A stretch of DNA of 15,244 nt from Alphaproteobacteria bacterium (GTDB taxonomy: Bacteria; Pseudomonadota; Alphaproteobacteria; Rhizobiales; Rhizobiaceae): NCBI GenBank assembly GCA_017308345.1, contig JAFKFE010001203.1, positions 1 through 15,244 of the forward strand. Direction: 5' to 3'. Positions 1 to 6,521 of the stretch are shown one piece after another; positions within the stretch are counted from its first letter, which is position 1; each line of letters opens with the position of its first letter. The translations under genes were made by a program, and so were the position numbers. The notes below the pieces were generated by a model, which had not been told where the DNA came from, searched no databases, and worked only from the letters and a program-made list of their open reading frames with translations.

Positions 1-207
1 GAGGTAACGAAGGCCACCATGCGCCATGCGCGAAGACGCTCCGCTTGCGCCCTGGCAGAAGTCACCCCGCTCCAGAAGGGTCACGGATACGCCGTTCAGC
101 GCCAGATCCCGCAGCACCGCAACGCCGTTCACGCCGCCGCCAATCACAAGCACGTCGACTGGCATCCCCGACGCGAGGCGCCGGAGGCTTTCCTCCCGAA
201 CATTCAT
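1..207 (-). CDS. FAD-dependent glycerol-3-phosphate dehydrogenase family protein (GlpD-like), N-terminal part only
   Basis: This open frame begins at the ATG whose first base is 207 and runs leftward off the window, giving 69 codons without a stop. Residues 18-46 form a Rossmann FAD-binding fold: DVLVIGGGVNG carries the GxGxxG-type loop and E46 in LLERGD is the expected ribose-binding acid. The segment ending SSRMAHGGLRYL is the hallmark of the GlpA/GlpD family, whose members oxidise glycerol 3-phosphate (or related polyol phosphates, as EryB does) to the ketone and feed electrons to quinone at the membrane. A GGGAGTGG stretch lies about 10 nt before the ATG as a modest ribosome binding site. 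The family is clear. The exact substrate is not, because more than 85% of a normal 500-580 residue protein is missing. The gene faces away from the catabolic cluster and is separated from it by mobile-element debris, so it is probably unrelated to it. Confidence 0.85.
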   Translation of the reverse strand, partial: MNVREESLRRLASGMPVDVLVIGGGVNGVAVLRDLALNGVSVTLLERGDFCQGASGASSRMAHGGLRYL

Positions 208-259
208 CTGTAGTCCACTCCCATCCGAGACCGCGATTTCCACGGCCGCCGGTAGGGAA

Positions 260-288
260 GCTATTCACAAACGATTTATTTTTGTCAA
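260..288 (-). promoter_or_regulatory. Candidate promoter of the GlpD-like gene
   Basis: On the minus strand TTGACA (283-288) matches the -35 consensus exactly. It is followed after 17 bp by AATAGC (260-265), a weak -10 (3 of 6). It sits in the only strongly AT-rich stretch of the left arm. Two copies of TTTATTTTT (275-283 and 295-303, plus strand), 20 bp apart, overlap and precede the -35. The spacing of two helical turns would suit a dimeric regulator. This is sequence inspection only. Confidence 0.45.
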
Positions 289-474
289 CTGCATTTTATT
301 TTTATAAAGGATCAGGACGCCACTTAGAAAGGCCACGCATAGCCGACGGGGTGAGCCGCGGCATGATGGAACGATGCTAGACTTGATGCATGCCAAACGT
401 TGGCGGGAGGGGGCCGGCGGCAAAATACCGATGCCCTCGTATGGATCGGTCATAACCGCGGCGCGGCTGCGGGA

Positions 475-600
475 AAGACTCGCATCTTTCGGACCACCTA
501 ACGGGAAGGCGCGGCCTATGTGCAGCTTATTCAGAATACAAGCGACTCTGGCGACAACTCGAAAGGGAAACGGTATTTGATCTGCTCTACCTGGGAGGCG
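475..600 (+). pseudogene. Possible remnant of an IS1634-type transposase N-terminus
   Basis: In one frame the text reads KTRIFRTT, a stop at 496-498, then REGAAYVQLIQN. This resembles the beginning of IS1634-family transposases (a short basic lead, RTT, then a Y-Q-L-hN strand). The in-frame stop and the absence of any transposase sequence after about 600 show that nothing functional remains. Resemblance was judged by eye over about 30 residues only, so chance is possible; its position among other IS debris makes it somewhat more likely. Confidence 0.25.
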
Positions 601-788
601 TTGCTTCGATCGGCTCTCCCGACGATTCCAGCATGGCGAAACGATTTCGGCGACCGAGTAGGTCGGTCTCGAAATCGACTAGGCCGCCACCTGCATACGC
701 AAAGAGGTCAACATGCCGACATCATTGTCGCCGCTATTTTCGACCGAGCGTTCGCAGAGAAGTTTAGGGCTCGGTCGTCCCGACGGAA

Positions 789-813
789 TGCGGCAAGGAC
801 CTGAGATGCCGCA
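789..813. repeat. Inverted repeat beside the tRNA fragment
   Basis: TGCGGCA (789-795) and TGCCGCA (807-813) are perfect 7-bp arms with an 11-nt loop, 15 bp before the tRNA fragment. No T-run follows on either side, so it does not look like an intrinsic terminator. It could be a recombinase or excisionase arm site, or chance in GC-rich DNA. Confidence 0.3.
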
Positions 814-828
814 GTAAGCAGGAATCAA

Positions 829-874
829 ATTCCTAATCTGTAGGTCACAGGTTCGATTCCTGTCGGGCAAACCA
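829..874 (+). pseudogene. 3' fragment of a tRNA-Arg(CCT) gene, probable attachment-site scar
   Basis: The segment holds the anticodon loop TTCCTAA (830-836, anticodon CCT at 832-834), the 3' anticodon strand TCTGT (837-841), a variable loop AGGTC, a perfect T-arm (ACAGG 847-851, loop TTCGATT 852-858, CCTGT 859-863), the 3' acceptor strand CGGGCAA, discriminator A and an encoded CCA (872-874). The 5' half is absent: the bases before 829 cannot pair with TCTGT, and no TTGCCCG acceptor strand, D-arm or 5' anticodon strand lies upstream. A match that starts at the anticodon loop and ends at the CCA is the classic footprint left by a tyrosine recombinase that integrates into the 3' half of a tRNA gene. 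The anticodon assignment assumes a normal 5-nt variable loop. Confidence 0.75.
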
Positions 875-878
875 AGTT

Positions 879-986
879 ACTGTCGAAGCTCTTCGCCGCG
901 CACTTGAAGCAGCTGGCGTCGAATTCATTCCAGAAAATGGTGAAGGACCAGGAGTTCGACTTGTCCATCGGTTGGATGACAGATGA
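879..986 (+). pseudogene. C-terminal remnant of an XRE-type helix-turn-helix regulator
   Basis: An open frame that enters directly from the tRNA fragment reads TVEALRRALEAAGVEFIPEN followed by GEGPGVRL and stops at TGA 984-986. Short helix-turn-helix (XRE/Cro-CI-like) regulators of rhizobia commonly end with this pattern: an amphipathic helix, then GVEFIPENGxGPGVRL. No start codon, ribosome binding site or helix-turn-helix region precedes it, because the tRNA 3' end begins only 5 bp upstream. The rest of the gene was therefore lost at the recombination junction. It cannot make a functional protein. Confidence 0.65.
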
Positions 987-1169
987 CCCCTTAGTGCTTA
1001 TTCGGCAATGCCAAGATACCCAGCGCGCCGCTCAATCCGCCCAATAGTTGTAACCGCGGTGGCCGACCGCGTTACCTATTGAAGCTCTACCTATTTGCCA
1101 TTCATGGAAAACATGACCCGGGGTATGACGGTAGCAAAAATTGTGCCTTTTTGAGCCTGAGGATGCACC
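987..1169. other. Non-coding gap before the 106-residue ORF
   Basis: I see no gene here. TTCATG (1101-1106), 17 bp and TATGAC (1124-1129) is a weak possible promoter for the downstream ORF, and GAGG just before 1170 is its likely ribosome binding site. Confidence 0.35.
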
Positions 1170-1490
1170 ATGGCCGTCGAAGAAGAAAAGCCGCCTATCT
1201 GGGAAGCATTTTGCAGTGCGCTTGGCACTGACTACCGCAAAGCCAAAGAGATCGTCGGAGCAAGCGGCATCACTCATCAAGCCATCGGGGTGGACGACAA
1301 AGGAAAACGCGTCGTCCTGGTGTCTGGTGACTCCAATCCGCGCATTGCCTCCCTCATGAGAGTGGACGTTCAGGCCACCATGCCAGACGTTAGGGTGCTG
1401 ATAGCACGTCAGCTGGCGCTCGATCTGGCTCATACCGCCCGCAAAATGTTCTTCACCGAGGAGGGAACGCTCGATCTAACAGGCTGTTGA
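1170..1490 (+). CDS. Hypothetical protein, probably truncated at its C-terminus by IS DNA
   Basis: This 106-residue frame starts at an ATG preceded by GAGG at good spacing and reads as a natural soluble protein of balanced composition: a helical start (WEAFCSALGTDYRKAKEIV), then SGITHQAIGVDDKGKRVVLV, then NPRIASLMRVDVQATM and a second helical region (LIARQLALDLAHTARK). I do not recognise a named domain. The last codons (GGC TGT TGA, 1482-1490) lie inside a sequence that looks like an IS terminus, so the native protein was probably longer and the present stop is supplied by the insertion. It stands alone on the plus strand between the tRNA scar and IS debris and is probably a relic of the island content. 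Function unknown; whether it is still expressed cannot be judged. Confidence 0.5.
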   Translation: MAVEEEKPPIWEAFCSALGTDYRKAKEIVGASGITHQAIGVDDKGKRVVLVSGDSNPRIASLMRVDVQATMPDVRVLIARQLALDLAHTARKMFFTEEGTLDLTGC

Positions 1491-1649
1491 AGAAGTCCAC
1501 TTTCGGGCGATGAAGTCAGCTTCATCGCCGTTGAGGAAGCAGATTTGGCCCATGATGGAGCTATCTTGTCGGATTTCGGCCCAGCCATCACCTTGGGCTT
1601 CGTCCATTTCGTCGTTGCCTTGCCAGTAGAAGGCGACGTGATTGCCGTC
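1476..1649 (-). pseudogene. C-terminal fragment of a small hypothetical protein
   Basis: The minus-strand frame reads DGNHVAFYWQGNDEMDEAQG, then GDGWAEI, then GQICFLNGDEADFIARKW before ending at TAG 1476-1478. The alternating W-x-G-N-D-E-M-D and C-F-x-N-G-D-E motifs look like a short beta-rich family of hypothetical proteins in which I recall similar FHNGDE-type endings; this is from memory and was not searched. Upstream of about 1649 the frame becomes antisense to the IS481 transposase and loses its character, so the gene has lost its start. The final residues (TSSTAC) come from the IS-like end. It is therefore a broken gene caught between two IS pieces. Confidence 0.4.
1482..1498 (+). repeat. 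Sequence resembling an IS terminal inverted repeat
   Basis: GGCTGTTGAAGAAGTCC resembles the common GGCTGTTGAA-type end of several insertion sequences. Two open frames on opposite strands (the 106-residue ORF and the fragment at 1476-1649) both terminate within or right beside it, as expected at an insertion boundary. No matching inverted copy is visible nearby, so the element itself has been deleted or rearranged. Confidence 0.35.
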
Positions 1650-2185
1650 GCCTGCGCCATCGACCGCACCTCGAAGTTCGCCTTCGTCGAATTGCACGAG
1701 AGGGCCACCACGGCTGTCTCGAGAGACTTCCTGCTGCGGCTGATCGCGGCCGTCCCTACAAGATCCACACCGTGCTCACCGACAACGGTATCCAATTCAC
1801 CACGCCGGGCGCCGGAGGCTCGGCGGCGCCGCTGATTAAGGAGGCCATCGCGAACGGCGAACTGTTCCGAGCGCATGCCTTTGAATACGTCTGCGCCAGG
1901 AACGACATCGAGCACCGCACGACCAAGGCCAAGCATCCATGGACCAACGGCCAAGTCGAGCGGATGAACCGCACCATCAAGGACGCTACCATCAAGCGCT
2001 TCTACTACGAAAGCCACGACCAACTCCGCCAGCACCTCGCTGACTTCGTCTCGGCTTACAATTTTGGGCGCAGGCTCAAGATCCTCGAGGGCCCCTCTCC
2101 CTACGTCATTTGTAAGGCCTGGGCTGCACAGCCAGAACGCTTCAAACTCGATCCGCTCCACCAGATGCCGGGACTAAACATCTAG
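1650..2185 (+). pseudogene. IS481-family transposase, 5'-truncated and frameshifted
   Basis: The rve (DDE integrase core) catalytic domain of an IS481-type transposase is recognisable. AIDRTSKFAFVEL lies in one frame; VLTDNGIQFTTPGAGGSA, the FEYVCARNDIEHR segment, HPWTNGQVERMNRTIKDA and a tail ending PGLNI lie in the next frame. The frames switch at about 1754-1756, where GTC-CC-TAC replaces the expected GTC-CCC-TAC (a one-base loss). The middle Asp (LTDNG) and the Glu (NGQVER) survive, but the N-terminal helix-turn-helix domain and the first catalytic Asp are gone. Roughly 175 of the usual 310-350 residues remain. The 3' end is intact to TAG 2183-2185, only 41 bp from the end of the racemase gene. 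The element is dead without help from another copy. Confidence 0.8.
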
Positions 2186-2226
2186 TGAGCTTGAAGTTTT
2201 CGAGTTGGGAATGGCAGACCACATGG

Positions 2227-3255
2227 TTATCGAAACCAGGTATCGGAGAGACGGTAGCCTTCCGGAAATGGGTCGTCGGGGTCCACGCCGTATTGGCTGA
2301 TGCCGGTGAGCCAAGCGCAGCCCGCGATTTCGGTGACCACGGCCGGCATCCCTCCGGCCTCCGCGGTTCCGACGATTCGGCAATCGAAGACGGTGTCGAG
2401 GATCGAGAGATGGCGGAACGGCTCGCCGACCGCGAGTGCGCCGCGGGCATGCAGCAGGGCCATGCGCGCGGAGGTTCCCGTGCCGCACGGACAGCGGTCG
2501 AGCCGGCCCGGCGAGACGACCACCGCGTTCTTCGAGGTCTTTACGCCGTCGATAATCTGCACTGGGCCGGCGAACTCGACCTGGTTGATGGTGTGAATAT
2601 CCGGGTTCTCCGGATGGATGGACGGAAGCTGTTCCGCCGCCGCGGCCTTAATCCGCTCGCCCAGCCCAACGAGATCACGCGCTTCCGACCGCGCGAGCGT
2701 CACGCCAACGCTGTCCGCGTCGACGATGCAGTAGATCATGCCGCCATAGGCAACATCCGTGCAGATAGGGCCAAGGCCCGGAACCTCCACCATCCGGTCG
2801 CGGTGCATGACGAAGGAAGGTACATTGCGGAAAGTGACGCGCCGGCACTTCCCTCCGCTGCAATCGGCCGTCACCTCGACTAGCCCGGCTGCAGTATCGA
2901 CCCTGACCAGCGTGTCCTTTCCCTGCATCGGGACGATGCCGGTCTCCAATGCCACCGTGACCGTGCATATCAGATTCGAACCCGACATCGGCACGAAGTA
3001 GTCCGATTCCATCACGATCATGCCGATGTCGGCGTCGGGGTGGGCGGGCGGCGTGATCAGATTCACGGCGGTGTTCACGCTGCCGCGCGGATCGAACAGC
3101 AACATGTTCCGCAGCCATGCGCCCTCGCGCTCGAGCGTCTGCATGCGCTCGAACATAGTGGCACCCTTCGGAGGCAGCACGCCCCTGGTAATCACCCGAC
3201 CGACCTCACCTTCGGCATGCGCGCCGACGACAGTGATCATGCGGTCCAAAATCAT
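2227..3255 (-). CDS. Proline racemase / hydroxyproline epimerase family enzyme (Ser-Cys active-site variant)
   Basis: This 342-residue protein has the full length and fold layout of the proline racemase family, which moves the C-alpha proton of proline or hydroxyproline between two active-site residues without a cofactor, or dehydrates 3-hydroxyproline. Family landmarks are an N-terminal AHAEGEVGRV, the first active-site loop MSGSNLIC (residues 90-97) and the second DRCPCGTGTSAR (253-264). The second catalytic Cys is C257. The position that is Cys in proline racemases and 4-hydroxyproline 2-epimerases (MCGH) is Ser91, and the usual His is Ser93. Cys/Thr pairs mark trans-3-hydroxy-L-proline dehydratases; Ser/Cys members form a separate subgroup, so substrate and reaction are uncertain. 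It is the last gene of the minus-strand operon, 48 bp after the aldehyde dehydrogenase. The chosen ATG (3255) has only a weak GGTGATAGAG site; the ATG at 3240 is possible. The C-terminus (GYRLSDTW) is intact. Confidence 0.85.
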   Translation of the reverse strand: MILDRMITVVGAHAEGEVGRVITRGVLPPKGATMFERMQTLEREGAWLRNMLLFDPRGSVNTAVNLITPPAHPDADIGMIVMESDYFVPMSGSNLICTVTVALETGIVPMQGKDTLVRVDTAAGLVEVTADCSGGKCRRVTFRNVPSFVMHRDRMVEVPGLGPICTDVAYGGMIYCIVDADSVGVTLARSEARDLVGLGERIKAAAAEQLPSIHPENPDIHTINQVEFAGPVQIIDGVKTSKNAVVVSPGRLDRCPCGTGTSARMALLHARGALAVGEPFRHLSILDTVFDCRIVGTAEAGGMPAVVTEIAGCAWLTGISQYGVDPDDPFPEGYRLSDTWFR

Positions 3256-3263
3256 GCTCTATC

Positions 3264-3287
3264 ACCGCAGATTCTACCGGCTGCGGT
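3264..3287 (-). promoter_or_regulatory. Hairpin between the aldehyde dehydrogenase and racemase-family genes
   Basis: ACCGCAG (3264-3270) and CTGCGGT (3281-3287) form a perfect 7-bp stem with a 10-nt loop in the only operon gap longer than 25 bp, just before the start at 3255. It lacks a T-run, so it is more likely an mRNA processing or translation-modulating hairpin than a terminator. It partly covers the weak ribosome binding site region. Confidence 0.35.
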
Positions 3288-3303
3288 CAGTGTGCATCCG
3301 ATT

Positions 3304-4785
3304 TCAACCGGCATAGTTGATCCACAGGCTCTTGTGGCGGAGATAGCCTTCCATGGCGGCGCGCCCCATGTCCTTGCCGAAGCCAGACGCCTTGAAGCCG
3401 CCTTGCGGAAAGGCGAATTCTGGCGCGCGGCCGTGGTGGTTCACCCAGACGATGCCCGCCTGGATCGCATTCGCCACCTTGTGCGCCCGGGCAAGGTCGG
3501 AGGTATAGACGCTTGCCGCAAGCCCGTAGGTCGGGTGGTCGCAGGCGGCGATCCCCTCCTCGATGTCGTCGAATTTCTGGAGCGACATGACCGGTCCGAA
3601 GAATTCTTCCCGGAAGCCAACCATGTCCTCGGTCACGCCCTCCAAAATCGTCGGCGCGAAATAGGAACCCGCATTGCCGATCGAAAAGGGCTTGCCGCCG
3701 GTGCGCAGCGTAGCGCCTGCGGCAATGGTTTCCACGACCAGCCGCTCGACGCGCTCCGCCTGCCTGAGGCTGATCAGCGGCGGGAAATCGGTTTCCTCCG
3801 ACCACGTCGGCCCGGCCTTGATCTTCGCGAAGCGCTTCTCGACTGCCTCGACCAGCGGATCGGCCACCGAGGAATGAACGATCACGCGCGAGCCAGCCGT
3901 GCACACCTGCCCGGCATTGCCGAGTATGCCGTTTGCGATCTGGCCTGCGACCCTGTCGAGGTCGGCGATGTCGGGCAGGACGAGCTGCGGGCTCTTGCCG
4001 CCGAGTTCCAGCGACACCGGCTTCAATCCGTGGAGGGCGGCGTCCGCCATGATGCGCGCGCCGGTGCCGCTCGATCCCGTGAAGGTGACCTTGCCGATAC
4101 CCGGATGGCGCACGATAGCGCTGCCGGTCGTGTGCCCCCATCCGTTGACCACATTGAAGAGGCCTGCCGGCAACCCGGCCCGGACGGCCAGCTCCGCGAC
4201 CGCGAGCACGGAAAAGGGCGTGATCTCCGAAACCTTGAGCACCACGGCATTTCCGGTTGCAAGGGCAGGCGCGAACTTCCAGGCCGCGGTCAGGAAAGGA
4301 AAGTTCCACGGCGTGATAGCGCCGACGACACCGTAAGGCTCGCCCCGGATCAGCGCCAGCACACCGTCTTCGGTCGCCGTGGTCTCGCCGACGAGCTTGT
4401 CGCAATATTCGCCGTAGAAGCGGATGGTCTCCGCAAGGTCGAACACATCGCCCCCGACCGTTTGGGCGATCGGGCGAGAGGAGCCAGCCGATTCGAGCCG
4501 TGCCAGCCGCACCGCGTCATGCTCGACCGCGTCGGCCCAGCGCTTGAGAACCTTTCCGCGCTCGCGCGGCGGCATGGCGGACCATCCGCTGGCCTTAAGC
4601 GCAGCCTTCGCGGCCTCGACGGCGCGGTCCACGGCTTCCTCGCCCCCGTCGCGGATCACGCCCATCGGCTGATGGTCTGACGGTCGCAACACGGCGATCT
4701 CGTCGCCCGGGAGGTCAAGAAAACGACCGCCGATGAAATGACCTCTTCCAACGGCAACCGAGTTGGGATCGAAGCTTGCTGTCAT
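3304..4785 (-). CDS. NAD(P)-dependent aldehyde dehydrogenase
   Basis: This is a 493-residue member of the ALDH superfamily, which oxidises an aldehyde to a carboxylate with NAD(P)+ in the cytoplasm. Visible landmarks are TPWNFP with the oxyanion Asn161, the nucleotide-binding TFTGSSGTG (about 235-242), the general base Glu260 in LELGGKSP, the nucleophile Cys295 in GQVCTAGSR, the EEFFGPVMSL segment and the C-terminal FPQGGFKASGFGKDMG. I chose the ATG at 4785 because AGGGAGG lies 7 nt before it and it leaves a 19-bp gap after the GMC oxidoreductase gene. An upstream in-frame ATG at 4845 would overlap that gene and adds a poor N-terminus. Pairing with a GMC enzyme recalls betaine-aldehyde dehydrogenase next to choline dehydrogenase, and alpha-ketoglutarate-semialdehyde dehydrogenase of hydroxyproline breakdown is another option. 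The actual aldehyde is unknown. Confidence 0.92.
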   Translation of the reverse strand: MTASFDPNSVAVGRGHFIGGRFLDLPGDEIAVLRPSDHQPMGVIRDGGEEAVDRAVEAAKAALKASGWSAMPPRERGKVLKRWADAVEHDAVRLARLESAGSSRPIAQTVGGDVFDLAETIRFYGEYCDKLVGETTATEDGVLALIRGEPYGVVGAITPWNFPFLTAAWKFAPALATGNAVVLKVSEITPFSVLAVAELAVRAGLPAGLFNVVNGWGHTTGSAIVRHPGIGKVTFTGSSGTGARIMADAALHGLKPVSLELGGKSPQLVLPDIADLDRVAGQIANGILGNAGQVCTAGSRVIVHSSVADPLVEAVEKRFAKIKAGPTWSEETDFPPLISLRQAERVERLVVETIAAGATLRTGGKPFSIGNAGSYFAPTILEGVTEDMVGFREEFFGPVMSLQKFDDIEEGIAACDHPTYGLAASVYTSDLARAHKVANAIQAGIVWVNHHGRAPEFAFPQGGFKASGFGKDMGRAAMEGYLRHKSLWINYAG

Positions 4786-4804
4786 TCGTCCGACCTCCCT
4801 GCGA

Positions 4805-6505
4805 TCAGGCCGCGCCTTCGGCGCCCGCATATTTGAAGGCGCCATGTGCCTCGACCGTTGGCGCCGGCGCGATCTCGGCGGAAGGCAGACTCCTGCCGCG
4901 GATGAGATCCGCGGCCTTTTCCGCGATCATGATGGTTGCGGCATTGGTGTTGCCGGTGACCACGCTCGGCATGACAGAGGCGTCGGCCACCCGCAACCGC
5001 GCTACGCCCCGGACGCGCAAGGCGGGATCCACCACGGCCGTTTCGTCCCGGCCCATGCGCGCGGTGCCGGACGAATGGTGGCTGGTGCCGGCGTTCTCGC
5101 GGATGAAGGCATCGATCTCGTCATCGGTCTCGCATCCGCGGCTCGGCGGCAGCTCCTCGCCTCTGAACGCGGCGAGCGCAGGCTGCGAAATGATGCGCCG
5201 CATTTCCTTGAGCCCGGCGCGAGTGGTGATGCGGTCCATTTCGGCCGAGAGATAGTTGGGATCGATCAGCGGCATGTCACGATGATGCGCGGTGTCCAGC
5301 ATGATACTGCCGCGGCTTTCCGGCCGGTTCTGCCATATGTAGCCGGCAAATGTATCGTCCGCCGACTTTTCCCACGGCATCCATATCCTCGCCTTGAGGC
5401 TCATGATCGGGACGAAGTTCGCCTGTATGTCCGGCGCCTCTAGGCCGTCCCTGGCGCGGAAGAAGCCGCCCGCCTCGAGTGGGCTTCGCGCGATCGGGCC
5501 GATTCCTCGGAAATAGGCCGAGAGCATGCCGGCGGCCAGCCGGTCCAGGCGCAGCGCATGAATGAGCGAAACCGGTTTCAGGCACTCGTAGCCGATGAGG
5601 ACATAGAGGTGATCCTGCATGTTGCGGCCGACGCCGGGGAGATGGCGGACGACCGGGATGCCCTTCTGCGCGAGATGGCCGGAATCGCCGAGGCCGGAGA
5701 GCATGAGTATCTGTGGAGAATTTATGGCTCCGGCGCAGAGCACCACTTCCCGCGCGGCCCTTGCCTGCCTGACTTGCCCGCCCTGCTCGAACTCGACCCC
5801 GGTGGCCGCCCCGTCTTCGATGACGATCCGGCGCGTGAAGGCCCCTGTGGCGACGGCGATGTTGCCGCGCTTCATCGCGGGGTAGAGGAAGGCGACGGCC
5901 GTCGTGCAGCGCCGGCCGTCCTTGATGTTGAAATCGTAAATGCCGAAGCCGTCCTGACCTTCGCCATTGAAATCATCGTTCGGCGGATGGCCCGCCTCCG
6001 CACAGGCATCCAGGCAGGCTTGCGTGACGGGGCTGATGGACGGGGGCTTGCGCACCGCGAGCTGCCCCTTGTTCCCATGGAGGGGCGTTTCGCCTCCGTA
6101 CCAGTCTTCGGACCGCTTGAAGTACGGCAGGACATCGGCAAAGGACCAGCCTTCATTGCCGAGCTGGCGCCAGTGGTCGAAGTCCGAGCGATGACCGCGG
6201 ACATATTGCGTGCCGTTGAAGATGAAGGAGCCGCCAACCATTTTGCCGCGCGGCAGGAAAAGCACGCGGTCGTTGAGATGTTTCTGCGGAACGGACTTGT
6301 AGAACCAGTTGTTGCGTCGCATCTCGAAGAGGCGGCCGGCGAGCAGGGGCAGCGTGTAGAGAGGATCGCGGTAGTGCCCGCCGGCCTCCAGCACCAGGAC
6401 CCGGCTTCCATCCTCGCCAAGGCGCGCCGCCAGCACGCTTCCGGCCGAGCCCGCGCCGATGACGATGTAGTCGAAGGTCCCGTAGGGCTCAGCCTTGTTT
6501 GCCAT
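4805..6505 (-). CDS. GMC-family FAD-dependent oxidoreductase (choline dehydrogenase-like)
   Basis: The 566-residue product has the N-terminal FAD loop DYIVIGAGSAGS (12-23) with E40 after the second strand, and the first GMC signature region GKMVGGSFIFNG (88-99). GAINSPQILMLSGLG (259-273) fits the second GMC signature, and the C-terminal catalytic block has H477 in HHSSGTARMG and N521 in TGNTNAATIMIAEKAA. Such enzymes oxidise primary or secondary alcohols, usually passing electrons to a quinone or other acceptor. F94 replaces the usual second small residue in GGSS of signature 1, which may alter the pocket near the flavin. It follows hyuB-like by 16 bp and precedes the aldehyde dehydrogenase by 19 bp, so the two probably act in sequence, alcohol to aldehyde to acid. 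The ribosome binding site is weak (GAGG 14 nt upstream), suggesting coupling to hyuB translation. Not specific enough to call betA. Confidence 0.92.
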   Translation of the reverse strand: MANKAEPYGTFDYIVIGAGSAGSVLAARLGEDGSRVLVLEAGGHYRDPLYTLPLLAGRLFEMRRNNWFYKSVPQKHLNDRVLFLPRGKMVGGSFIFNGTQYVRGHRSDFDHWRQLGNEGWSFADVLPYFKRSEDWYGGETPLHGNKGQLAVRKPPSISPVTQACLDACAEAGHPPNDDFNGEGQDGFGIYDFNIKDGRRCTTAVAFLYPAMKRGNIAVATGAFTRRIVIEDGAATGVEFEQGGQVRQARAAREVVLCAGAINSPQILMLSGLGDSGHLAQKGIPVVRHLPGVGRNMQDHLYVLIGYECLKPVSLIHALRLDRLAAGMLSAYFRGIGPIARSPLEAGGFFRARDGLEAPDIQANFVPIMSLKARIWMPWEKSADDTFAGYIWQNRPESRGSIMLDTAHHRDMPLIDPNYLSAEMDRITTRAGLKEMRRIISQPALAAFRGEELPPSRGCETDDEIDAFIRENAGTSHHSSGTARMGRDETAVVDPALRVRGVARLRVADASVMPSVVTGNTNAATIMIAEKAADLIRGRSLPSAEIAPAPTVEAHGAFKYAGAEGAA

Positions 6506-6521
6506 GCCGCCATAAGCCTCG

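Larger units (their letters stand above)
208..828. other. Non-coding, decayed intergenic DNA
   Basis: Apart from the promoter region near 260-303, the possible transposase remnant near 475-600 and a hairpin at 789-813, I see no supportable gene here. Open frames up to about 110 codons exist in several overlapping frames, but they lack recognisable motifs and good ribosome binding sites. The stretch has mixed composition and looks like degraded mobile-element or island-edge DNA. Confidence 0.5.

Noticed and set aside
679..870. Minus-strand ORF of 63 codons beginning MPDRNRTCDLQIRN
   Set aside because: It is antisense to the tRNA 3' fragment. The RNRTCDLQIRN-type peptide is a well known artefact of reading tRNA genes backwards, not a protein.
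829..874. A complete tRNA gene
   Set aside because: The 5' acceptor strand, D-arm and 5' anticodon strand are missing upstream, so only a 3' fragment is present.
2186..2226. Intrinsic terminator between the IS481 remnant and the racemase gene
   Set aside because: GGTT-ATCGA-AACC near 2225 is only a 4-bp stem with no T-run, too weak to call.
3040..4680. A 546-codon plus-strand ORF
   Set aside because: It lies opposite the aldehyde dehydrogenase and racemase genes, has Arg/Asp/His-rich shadow composition and no recognisable motifs. The minus-strand genes carry full catalytic motifs.
4786..4845. Upstream start (ATG 4845) for the aldehyde dehydrogenase
   Set aside because: It would overlap the end of the GMC gene and adds a basic tail unlike the family. 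The ATG at 4785 has AGGGAGG at good spacing.
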